In this document: positions 54,998 to 64,000 of the stretch, one piece after another
Layout: each line of letters begins with the position of its first letter
How positions within the stretch are numbered: position 1 is the stretch's first letter
Assembly: GCA_003255065.1 (NCBI GenBank)
Contig: QAOA01003657.1
Coordinates: 366,038 to 430,037 of the forward strand
DNA length: 64,000 nucleotides
Direction of reading: 5' to 3'
DNA from: Cercis canadensis
Taxonomy: Eukaryota; Streptophyta; Magnoliopsida; Fabales; Fabaceae
Position numbers and translations under genes: made by a program
Notes under the pieces: generated by a model
Databases searched by the model: none
The model's input: the letters and a program-made list of their open reading frames with translations, nothing else
Told to the model about the DNA's origin: nothing

Positions 54998-57990
54998 TTG
55001 GCAGTAGCTGCTGTTCATGAGGAGATTCAGTCTGAAGAGATTAACATTCAGCCACCTAGATTATTGCCTTCTACAGTGCAACCACCCAAGCTAGAGCTGA
55101 AGCCTCTGCCTAAGCATCTGAAGTATGCGTATTTGGCGTCTGCAGAGCAGCTTCCAGTAATTGTGGCTAACAATTTACTTCCTGAGCAAGAGGAAAGATT
55201 GTTGCGGATTCTGCGAGAGCATAAGCAAGCCATTGGCTGGACATTAGCAGATATTCCTGGCATTAGTCCATCTACATGCATGCATCGCATATTACTTGAA
55301 GATGGCGCTAAACCAGTGAGGCAACCCCAAAGGCGATTAAACCCTCTGATTCTGGACGTGGTAAAGAAAGAGGTGACCAAGCTTCTGCAAGCTGGCATCA
55401 TTTATCCTATATTTGATAGCACTTGGGTGAGCCCACTGCAGGTTGTCCCGAAGAAATTTGGGGTTACAGTGGTGGCCAACCAGAACAACGAGCTGCTACC
55501 TACCCGAGTGCAGAACAGCTGGCGGGTCTGCATTGATTACAGGAGGCTAAATCAAGCCACCAGGAAGGACCATTACCCCCTGCCGTTCATCGATCAAATG
55601 CTAGAGCGGTTAGCTGGGAAATCCTAATACTGCTTCTTGGATGGCTACACTGGCTACTTCCAGATTCATATTGCACCGGAGGATCAAGCGAAGACCACTT
55701 TTACGTGTCCCTTTGGCACGTTTGCTTACAAGCAGATGTCTTTCGGCCTTTGCAATGCCCCTGGTACCTTCCAGCGGTGCATGGTGAGTATATTCTCTGA
55801 TTTTTTAGAGGAGTGTATGGAGGTGTTTATAGATGATTTTACTGTCTATGGTTCTTCTTTTGATGCCTGTTTGAATAGCTTAGCTAGAGTACTGCATCAC
55901 TGCATTGAGACTAACCTTGTCTTAAATTTTGAAAAATGTCATTTCATGGTAGAGCATGGTATAGTTTTAGGACATGTAGTGTCTAGGAAGGGAGTTGAGG
56001 TAGATCCTGCTAAAATTGATGTCATTACTGCTTTATCTTACCCACATGCATGCGGGAAGTTCGGTCGTTTCATGGACATGCAGGTTTCTACCGGCGCTTT
56101 ATCAGAGACTTCAGCAAGATAGCTATTCCGCTGTCCACCCTTCTGCAGAAAGATGTGGAGTTTCTGTTTGATCAGAAATGCAAGGAAGCTTTCAACCGCC
56201 TGAAGCTAACTCTCACCAGTACCCCTGTCATTCAGCCACCTGATTGGACACTCCCATTCGAGTTGATGTGCGACGCTTCGAACTATGCCTTGGGAGCCGT
56301 CTTGGCGCAACGAGTGGCCAAAGTTTCCCATGTGGTTTACTATGCTTCAAGAACTCTAGATGTTGCTCAAGCGAACTACACAACCACTGAAAAGAACTTT
56401 TATCTATTGTTTTTGCATTAGATAAGTTCAGGTCTTATCTGATAGATTCTAAGGTTGTGGTATTTTCAGATCATACAGCTCTAAAGTATCTTTTTAAGAA
56501 ACCGGATGCCAAGCCACGACTGATTAGGTGGATGTTGCTGCTCCAAGAGTTTGATGTGGAGATCCGAGACAAAAGTGGAGCAGAGAACCTGGTTGCTGAC
56601 CACCTGAGCCGCATTGAGCGAGCTCCTGATCCACTACCCATTCAGGATTCCTTTCCTAACGAGCAGCTGTTAGGGCTGCATGGTGAGTTTCCATGGTATG
56701 CAGATCTTGTAAATTAACTAGCTGCCCATGCTTTGCCCTCACACCTCACACGTGCACAAATAGACAAGTTAAAGAGTGAGGCGAAATATTATTTGTAGGA
56801 TGATCCCTATCTCCGGAAATTTTGTAGTGATCAAATAATTAGGCGATGTGTGCCTGATAATGAGTTTCAGTTTGTTCTTAGCTTTTGCCATACCTTTGCA
56901 TGTGGTGGACATTTTGGTCCTCAACGTATGGCTAGGAAAGTCTTAGACTCTGGATTGTATTGGGTCACTTTATTTAGGGATGCACATATATTTTGAAAAT
57001 CTTGTGAACATTGTCAAAGAACTGGGAATATTTCCCATAGGCATGAGATGCCCCAGCAGCCTTTGCTATTCTGTGAGATTTTTTATGTCTGGGGTATTGA
57101 ATTTATGAGGCCTTTTCCTATCTCTTTCGGTTTTGTTTACATCTTATTTGCTGTTGATTATGTCTCTAAGTGGGTGGAGGCAAAAGCCACTCGTACTGAT
57201 GATTCTAAAGTTGTTGTGGATTTTGTTAGATCAAATATTTTCTACAGATTTGGCATTCCTATGACCATCATCAGTGATCAGGGTTCACATTTATGCAACC
57301 GGAGCATGGCGGCTTTAATGAAGAAATATGGAGTCATGCACAAGGTTTCTACCCCTTACCACCCTCAGACCAATAGGCAAGCTGAAGTCTCCAACAGGGA
57401 AATAAAGCGTATCTTGGAGAAGACTATCCAACCTAATAAGAAGGACTGGAGTTTGCGACTTGAGGATGCTTTGTGGGCCTACTGGACTGCGTTCAAGACA
57501 CCTATTGGGATGTCTCCCTACCGGATAGTTTTTGGCAAAGCATGCCACCTTCCAGTGGAGCTTGAGCACAAGGCTTATTGGGCAGTCAAGCAGTGCAACC
57601 TTGATTTGAGCCAAGCCAGATCCCAGAGAAAGCTTCACCTCCAAGAGCTTGAGGAGCTTCGTTTGGATGCTTATGAGAGCTCCCGCCTTTACAAGGAAAA
57701 GACCAAGTGGTTTCATGATAACATGGTGCTGAGGAAGGAGTTCTCTACTGGCCAGAAAGTTCTCTTGTATAACTCCTGCCTAAAGCTCATGCTCGGCAAG
57801 CTCCATTCTCGGTGGCTTGGTCTGTTTGTTGTCACTAAGCTTTTTTTCTTATGGTGCAGTGGAGATAGCGAGTGAGTCCACCAGCAAGGCTTTCAAGGTG
57901 AATGGGCATCGCCTCAAGCCATTTTATGAGGGCGCTCAAGAGGACATCGTGGAGGAGGTTCACTTGCAAGATGCCATCTATCTCCCCTGA
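54998..57990 (+). pseudogene. Athila pol of D: RT, RNase H, integrase (decayed)
   Basis: RT: ADIPGISPSTCMHRILLEDG, RQPQRRLNPLILDVVKKE and WRVCIDYRRLNQATRKDH, with a stop at 55625. Catalytic VFIDDFTVYGSSF is near 55825 (FIDD). A frameshift near 56050 leads to HGHAGFYRRFI. RNase H is MCDASNYALGAVLAQR and TTEKN, with a 1-nt loss near 56395, then [11 protein letters not shown]. Stops occur at 56715, 56797 and 56996. The first catalytic region of integrase reads [11 protein letters not shown], so Asp is Glu. [10 protein letters not shown] and [11 protein letters not shown] follow. A frameshift near 57840 precedes the end VEEVHLQDAIYLP and the stop at 57988-57990. Confidence 0.92.
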
Positions 57991-58076
57991 TAAGGATGTT
58001 TCTTCTCTCTCTTTTATTTTACTTATCCTTATTTGCTTGACCTTAATTGTCATATGTTGCTACTTTCTGAAGTTTT

Positions 58077-58115
58077 TACATTGAGGACAATGTAAAATTT
58101 AAGTGTGGGGGAGGG
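58077..58115 (+). other. Conserved ACATTGAGGACAATG block plus internal PPT-like motif (D)
   Basis: ACATTGAGGACAATG, then AAGTGTGGGGGAGGG at 58101. Same arrangement as in A, B and C, about 90 bp after the integrase stop. Confidence 0.75.
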
Positions 58116-59516
58116 ATTTTTGTGTAGTTTTGTTGTTTAGTTGATTGGTTTCCTGTTTACTTTACTATTTCTGTTAATTTTTTGTTTCTGTTTTAATTTT
58201 CTGTTTTGTGTCACTTTGCTGTTTTCTATTTTATGTTTGATGTTCTTGCTATTTTTTATGTTTTTGTTGTCATTTTTCTGTTTTAATTACCTTCTAATGA
58301 TGTTTTAGGATGTGAATTTTATGAAGTTGTAAGTTTAAAGTAATTACATTTCAAGGTTCATAGCATGATTGAATAACTTATTTTCCATCCTTAATTTTAC
58401 ATGCTTGGTTTTGTATGTTGGATTAGTGATTAAGTTTGATAGATATATGCCTCTTAAGTTTTGAGATTTTTGATGAATGGATTTAGCAAATGTGCCATTC
58501 TTTTCCTTCTTGTGTGATTTTCACTCATGAAATTTGTTCACTCTAGAACTTGCTTGATTCTTTCTGAGGCTACATTTTCATTTGCATACATGAACATGAT
58601 TGAGGTATTCTTTCTTGATTTAGCTACTTTGCCAAATAGTCAACCTTGTATTATTTTCCGTTGATTACCCCATTGAGCCTATTTGCCTATCTTTGATCTT
58701 AGCTCATTATATGCCTATGTAAAAAAAAAAAAAAAAACCATGTTGTTACCTTACCTTAGGGAATGGAAGAACATTGGTTCATTGTCTTGGAGGAGCTCTT
58801 ATGCTTATGGGTAATTAATAATGCTAGTGTGAAATTTTTAGTGCAATGTGCAAAGTGAGATGTGAAAGAAAGAAAGAAAGAAAAAAGAGAGCCAATGGGT
58901 TCAATTAAAAAAAAAAAAATCAGAATTGTGAAAAAGGAAAAGAAAAAAAAAAGAAAGGAATATGTGCAAAGGAAGGAGAATATGCTTTACACACTTGGAA
59001 TTTAATGCTTCTCATTTGAGTTCCTCTCCAATGTTCTTTTATTCTCTTTGGGTTTTTACCTTGTGATATCCATTCTGATTCATTCCTTTACCTTGGCCTT
59101 ATTACGACCTTAAATAAAGTCCTCTTGATTTATGTGTGCATTTGTTTGAGTAGTGGAGAAGTAGAAGATAAGCAAGCTTATGGTAGTGTATTTCTTCATG
59201 AGTTTGATTGAGTGAAGTACCTAATTTCTAAACACTTGAGGGATTGAGAGTATATCTTGTGAGGATCTATCATTCTTGACTCATGTTTTTCAATTGAAGT
59301 TACCTTAATTGTTGATTTTGGATGTGAAGAAATTTTATTTCATGAATGCTGTAACTTCCTTGAATTTTTAATTGCTCATCTTACTTGTGGTATGAACTTC
59401 TGCATATCTTAAATATCATTAGGAAGTGATCCTTTAGTTTTTAAATTTGTTTTTGTTTCCTTGTCCTTTCTTTTCTTAGTTTTGGAATTCTAGTTTGCCC
59501 GAGACGTGCAAAAGCT
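58116..59516 (+). other. 3' untranslated region of D
   Basis: Conserved with A, B and C. It contains A-runs at 58721 and 58907 and GAAAGAAAGAAA at about 58870. No credible ORF. Confidence 0.7.
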
Positions 59517-59531
59517 AAGTGTGAGGCAATT
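59517..59531 (+). other. Polypurine tract of D
   Basis: AAGTGTGAGGCAATT before the LTR; two changes from that of C. Confidence 0.8.
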
Positions 59532-60959
59532 TGATGAACACACTTTGTATACAATAATTATCCCTCATATTTAGTCTTTTAAACCTCTTTTGGGCTTAAT
59601 TGAGTAGACTTGGACCTCATTTCATGACCTTGGATCCAATTGTGCTTAATTGCATTTTTCAGCAATACTGAGCATTTTATGTTGTCTCTGTGTTTCATGC
59701 ATATCTTTAGTTCTGTATGTCTAAAAATTCTGAGTCATACCTTGTAGGAAATCTGAGAGAATTATCTACAACTTTCATTCAGGGCTACAAAGCCAATTCG
59801 GATGTCCAGAAGGTCATATGCAGCCTGGAAGCCAGAGAAGACATGCTATCGCAGGATCCTGACCTACATGCAGTGTTTGGGCTATAACTTGAGCTTTACA
59901 TGTCATATGGACTTGAAACGGGTCTCATTGGAAATATAACAGACAGATCTTAAATTGTTATGAAGACCAGTTCACCAGATTTGATATTGTAGATGGTCTT
60001 ATTTGCTGTCGAAGTTGGCTGATGGTTCCAGAAACCTGTTGGCACTTAAATGGGCCTAACTTCCTCATGACAAGTCCAAATGAGCCCAAACCAAAGCCCA
60101 ATTAAAGCTAAGGCCCATGGGAATAAGTGTGCCCTAAGGGCAATTTGGGTGTGCATGTAATTTTGGAGGTCTATATGTTTAGAAAGGGGCAGCCAAATTT
60201 CATATTAGACACTTAGGATATTTTAGACAGCTTTTGAAGTTTTCTTAGTCTTTAAGTTTTCTCTCTAGATATTTTGTAAGAACTTGGCTTCTCTTGTTCA
60301 TGGAAGGCTAAATCATCAAATCAATTCAGGTTTTGGCTATTCTGATTATTGATTCTGAGATTATGTTTTAATTGCTATTCATTCAATGATTAATCTACTT
60401 CTTGCTTCCTCTGAACTATTCTGTTTGAATTGTTAAATTTGAATTTGGATCTTCATGTGTGATTGCTTAATTGCATGTGATTAAAGAGGAACTTAAAATG
60501 TTAATTAATGTTTCTGAGCTTTTGGATGGATTAATTACCTTGGCTGGATCATGGACTTAGGTAAAACTGGACTTGAATGTTTGCTTAATTCATTTAGTCT
60601 TAGTTAAATCCAAATTCTGGTTGCTTAACCAGTGGACATCCATAGAGGATTGAGAGGCTTCTTGATGTTTTTTAAGGCCAAGAACATGGTTAATAATTGA
60701 ATGGATCATTGGAAATCAATGATGGATTAAAATCAGAATCAGTTAAGACTTGGATTGGTTGTTTTCCCTAAAGTTTACCACTTACAATTAATTTCTGTTA
60801 ATCACTAAAACAAACAAAACCCCCTATTGATATGTTCTTAAATATGATTCACTACTCAGAATAATCCTTTGGTTCGACTTAGGGCTGCCTTATGCTACAA
60901 ATAGCTTAGGTAACCGACCTTAAACTTTTACTAATTTGAGGAGCCTCGGCAACTCATCA
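59532..60959 (+). repeat. LTR shared by D (3') and G (5'), 1428 bp
   Basis: TGATGAACACACTTTGTATA...GCAACTCATCA. It is preceded by the D PPT and followed by a perfect PBS and a new gag. A single LTR between two internal regions is the mark of LTR-LTR recombination, not of two separate insertions. Confidence 0.93.
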
Positions 60960-60964
60960 AATTT

Positions 60965-60982
60965 TGGCGCCGTTGCCGGGGA
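60965..60982 (+). other. Primer binding site of G (tRNA-Asp, perfect)
   Basis: TGGCGCCGTTGCCGGGGA, complete match to the family site, unlike the mutated one at 44932. Confidence 0.93.
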
Positions 60983-61641
60983 TTATTCTTGTTTTAAATC
61001 AATATTATTAGTAGTAAAACTGAATTTTAACTTCCCCCTGATTCACCCTGTTTGTGTGTGAGTTTGTGTGATTTTTACGGTTTAGGCCATTTTTCCATTA
61101 CTTTTTGGCCAAGTATCTATTCTGTGTGAGGCCAGTGGCCATTGTTTTTCTTGCTTTGAAGTTTCCTTAGATGTTTTATGTTGTCATTGAGTGAATTTTG
61201 GCCATTTGGATCATTTCCCCCTTGTTTTTCCTTCGGTTTGGCTTGATTTAGTGATTTTCGGGTGTACTGTTCTAGCCAAAATTTTGTGCTCTGATTAACC
61301 TGAAACTTGGTCAGTTGAAGGAAAAGGGGCTAACAATCAATAGTCATATCCTATGGCTAAGAGGTCTGCATTTATAAGCCAAATTCCACTGTTTTGACCA
61401 CTTTTCCATTTTTTAAATATTTTTATTTGATTTTTGAGTTCTATTTTCATCCACCTTTCATCCTGTGGTGGTAGAAAAATTTTAAAAAATGTTTAGATAC
61501 ATTTTCTAGTCTTATTTTGGTGTCTTTTTGCCTTTGTTTTGTGTTTTTGGTGTGTTTCTGTTTTAGCTAAATTTTGTTAGTTTTGTGTGTTTTTGTGTAT
61601 TGTGGTGTGTTTAGGCATCTAGCCACTAATTTGCATGGTGT
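60983..61641 (+). other. Leader (5' UTR) of G
   Basis: Near copy of 44950-45598. Non-coding. Confidence 0.65.
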
Positions 61642-62938
61642 ATGACTAGGTCTTCTCCTTTTGATTTGCTTGAAGTAGACCCTGAAATAGAGAGAACCTT
61701 TTATACACTTAATAGAGCACATAGAGCAGCTGATAATTTAGATCCAACCATGGTTGAAACTAGACCTCCTATTGTTATTCATGTTGCTGATCCTGTTGAT
61801 CAGGGTAATAGAGCTGATAATGCTAATAGAGCTGGAAATAATAATAACATGCAAGTTAGAGATAGAACTCTTAAGGAATTGGCTACCCCTGATGTTGCTT
61901 ACCAACCTTTAGGGATCCAATATCCTAAAATTGATACTGCTTTCGAATTGAAATATGGATTGATACACTTGCTGCCAAAGTTTCATGGTCTTGCAGGTGA
62001 AGATCCTCATAAACATCTAAAGGAATTCCATGTGGTTTGTTCCACAATGAGGCCACAAGGAATCTCTGAAGAGCAGATCAAGTTGAGAGCATTCCCTATC
62101 TCTCTTGTTGATTCAGCTAAAGACTGGCTCTTTTACTTGTCACAAGGTTCAGTCAAAAATTGGAGTGACATGAAGAAGCTGTTCCTGGCAAAGTTCTTTC
62201 CTGCATCTAGAACTGCTGCCATTCGAAAAGACATATGTGGCATAAGGCAACTGCCAGGGGAGACACTGCACGAATATTGGGAGAGGTTTACCAAGCTGTG
62301 CTCAAGCTGCCTTCATCACCAGATAAGTTATCAGCTTTTGATACAATATTTCTATGAGGGCTTGTCACCTTCGGATAGAAGTAACATTGATTCTGATAGT
62401 GGAGGAGCATTAGTGGATAAAACACCAGCTGCAGCTAGAGATTTGATTTCCAATATGGCTGAAATTCCCAGCAGTTTGGTGTTAGGATGATTCATTCCAC
62501 TAAGGGAGTCAATGAAGTTTGTTTATCACTGGCTGACCAACAAAGAATGGAGCACAAACTTGATGAATTGACCTCCTTGGTCAGGCAATTAGCAGTGGGG
62601 CGACAAGTATCCACACCTCAACCTGAAATTGATGCATGCCTTACACTTCAGGATAGTGATTCTGGATTTCAGGATCCCTCTGTAGTTACAGCAGGTGTAT
62701 TTCCTGGTTGACCCCAATTCCAACCACAGCAGCAGCAGCCTAGATATGATCCATACTCCAACACTTATAACCCTGGTTGGAGGGATCATCCAAATTTCAG
62801 ATATGGCAATGCTGCAGCACCACAACAGCAGTCCTCACAACAACAACAACAACAGCAGCAGTAGTATAGGCAACCATACCAACAACAGAGCCAATTTCAG
62901 CCAGCTAGGCAGAGCCAGTTTCAACAAAACAGGCCACC
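61642..62938 (+). pseudogene. Athila gag of G, 5' part (cut by E')
   Basis: Starts MTRSSPFDLLEVDPEIERTF. The gag domain is open and keeps HEYWERF, which is a stop in D. A 1-nt loss near 62462 (GCTGAAATTCCC against GCTGAAAATTCCC in D) shifts the frame; reading resumes at 62487. The zinc knuckle is gone: about 42 bp holding its first two Cys and the His are replaced by 6 bp near 62625. A stop TGA lies at 62709 and others follow in the Gln-rich part. Interrupted at 62938. Confidence 0.9.
62934..62938. other. Left TSD of E' (CCACC)
   Basis: Same five bases and same gag position as 46946-46950 in D. Confidence 0.85.
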
Positions 62939-63611
62939 TAATGCGTTCGCGTACTCGAAGGATCAAAACAAAGTGTCTGAATACCAAACTGTGGGATGAC
63001 CTTAGTTATTGCAATAGGGTGAATCCTTAACAAGGAATGATCCTTGGTAAGTTCAAGTTCAAGTTCTTTGCCCAAGAACAACTGGGAAGCTCTCAATCCA
63101 GAAAAACTCAATAATTCAGAAAATAAATGATATTAATCTCAAAACTGTTTTGCAAAGGCATACATGAATTCCTTTTATAGGCAATTCGGCTAGAAGGCTA
63201 CAAGTTATGATGGATCCTCTAAGAATGTTAATAAAACCCTAATATCCAGTTTGGCCCATAGACATACAGGCCCAAAATATTAAAAACAAAATTAAAACTA
63301 ATTAAACGTTTTGGGCCATAAACATAAAGGCCCAAAAATAAAACTAATTAAATTAAACATAATTTTTGGCCTGCTCCAAACTTGGGCTCCAACCTGGCCC
63401 ATGTGCACCTTCTACAAGAGACAGATTGGTGATCCATCTCAACTTTGAACTTGGCCCAGCTTCTCTTTCCTTGGTCTACACCTCTTGGACTAGACTCAAC
63501 AATGCCTCTCTCACTCGCTTAGCTCTACTTCTAGTCATCGGGCTTCCAACTCCAAGCAAGGGATCATGAACACTCCTAGGGTTAAGGCGTGTAGCAAGCT
63601 GATTCACATCA
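62939..63611 (-). repeat. 3' LTR of E' (673 bp)
   Basis: + strand TAATGCGTTCGCG...TTCACATCA (first TG mutated to TA). It contains three GTTCAA-type units, against about four and two in the E LTRs. Confidence 0.9.
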
Positions 63612-64000
63612 TTCCCTCCTTCCTCGGAAGGATTCGTCCTCGAATTTGAATCATCACCTACATCAAACAAGGTTAAGTCAGCAACATTAAAAGTAGCACT
63701 AACATTGTCATACTCACCAGGAAGATTAATTTTGTAGGCATTGTCATTAATCCGCTCAAGGACCTCAAACGGCCCATCTCCTCGAGGGTGCAACTTTGAT
63801 TTCCGTTGGGTAGGAAACCGTCCCTTCCTAAGGTGTACCCAAACCCAATCACCTGGTTCGAATATAACCCTAGTTCGTCCCTTGTTGGCTTGCCTAGCAT
63901 ACTGGTCATTCTTCTTCTCAATATTAGCCCGAACCTTGGAATGCAAGTCTCTAACAAAATCTGTCTTGTGCTTACCATCAAGATTAGCAAACTCATTAGT
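63475..64000 (-). pseudogene. CRM integrase C-terminus and LTR-encoded tail of E' (partial)
   Basis: From the window edge on the minus strand: [36 protein letters not shown] and GDGPFEVLERINDNAYKINLPG (GPY/F module), then DVGDDSNSRTNPSEEGGND, crossing the PPT and LTR border (63611) without a break. It continues through LLGVGSPMTRSRAKRVREALLSLVQEV to a premature stop near 63474 (CAG to TAG relative to E). Unlike E it has no stop at the PPT, so it preserves the join best. The integrase core lies outside the window. Confidence 0.88.
63612..63625 (-). other. Polypurine tract of E'
   Basis: On the minus strand GAGGAAGGAGGGAA before the LTR, coding EEGGN in the open frame. Confidence 0.78.

Larger units (their letters stand above)
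43500..60959 (+). mobile_element. Athila-type element D, interrupted by CRM element E
   Basis: LTR 43500-44926, PBS, gag split by E (46951-53744), protease, RT-RNase H-integrase, conserved 3' region, PPT, LTR 59532-60959. It is the same LTR family as C, so D-type copies are a plausible source from which C was derived. There are multiple stops and frameshifts. Its right LTR is shared with the second unit G. Confidence 0.93.
59532..64000 (+). mobile_element. Second tandem unit G of the D element (continues beyond window)
   Basis: Shared LTR, perfect PBS, leader and gag up to 62938, where a second CRM copy (E') sits at the same gag position as E in D. Unit length is about 16.0 kb (LTR to LTR 43500/59532; insertion to insertion 46951/62939). 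Confidence 0.9.
62939..64000 (-). mobile_element. CRM-type element E' (second copy of E; right part outside window)
   Basis: Minus-strand copy with 3' LTR 62939-63611, then PPT and the integrase end. It is the tandem-duplicated partner of E and continues past 64000. Confidence 0.9.

Noticed and set aside
59532..62938. G as an independent Athila insertion next to D
   Set aside because: Only one LTR separates the two internal regions, there is no TSD between them, and both carry the CRM insertion at the same base. Tandem duplication explains this better.
1..64000. Search for CRISPR arrays, tRNA/rRNA genes, bacterial operons, integrons or host exons
   Set aside because: Nothing convincing was seen by reading. 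The (GTTCAA)n and 190-bp repeats have no spacer structure, and PBS sites are only 16-18-bp tRNA complements.

Overview
This window is plant nuclear DNA, almost certainly from a dicot with a repeat-rich genome. It consists nearly entirely of nested LTR retrotransposons. I found no convincing host gene, tRNA, rRNA, CRISPR array or bacterial-type operon. The evidence is LTR pairs with TG...CA ends and 5-bp target-site duplications (TSDs), primer binding sites (PBS) matching plant tRNAs (Asp-type for Athila, Arg-type for Tat/Ogre, initiator-Met for the chromovirus), polypurine tracts (PPT), and gag-protease-RT-RNaseH-integrase coding remains.

Layout. (1) 1-6556, + strand: the 3' half of an old Athila-type Ty3/gypsy element (Z), with integrase remains, a decayed env-like ORF and a 3' LTR. 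(2) 6557-9519: an old island with the last codons of a Ty1/copia RNase H, a minus-strand chromovirus integrase plus chromodomain pseudogene, and unassigned AT-rich DNA. (3) 9520-19155, +: Athila element A, whose 3' LTR is cut at 19155. (4) 19156-38066, -: Athila element B, interrupted at 25449-33840 by element C. C is a young non-autonomous element with an intact gag-protease ORF (997 aa), no RT or integrase, and a perfect ATTAG TSD. (5) 38068-43499, +: a Tat/Ogre-type element (H) with a 2.96-kb LTR carrying a tandem array of about 190-bp units, and a gag pseudogene. (6) 43500-60959, +: Athila element D inserted in H gag. D is itself interrupted at 46951-53744 by a CRM-type (centromeric-retrotransposon-like) chromovirus E, with TSD CCACC. 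(7) 59532-64000: the 3' LTR of D also serves as the 5' LTR of a second gag unit (G). G carries a second CRM copy (E') at the same nucleotide of gag, so the D+E composite was duplicated in tandem, with a period of about 16 kb.

Reconstructed order of events (inference): A landed beside older debris. B inserted in the 3' LTR of A. H then inserted one base beyond B, inside what is probably B's right-hand TSD. D inserted in H, E inserted in D, and an LTR-LTR unequal exchange duplicated D+E. C inserted in B late. The deepest stack is therefore A > H > D > E.

The most interesting items are: (a) element C, with its intact Gag-protease, triplicated cysteine module and LTRs that differ almost only at the U5 end; (b) the shared-LTR tandem D/G with the same nested CRM insertion in both units; (c) the CRM reading frame running through the PPT into the 3' LTR; (d) the satellite-like array inside the H LTR; (e) a conserved non-coding 3' region bounded by two polypurine motifs in all A-D elements. 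Coding functions follow from recognisable Ty3/gypsy motifs. Clade names and event order are inferences that need alignment.
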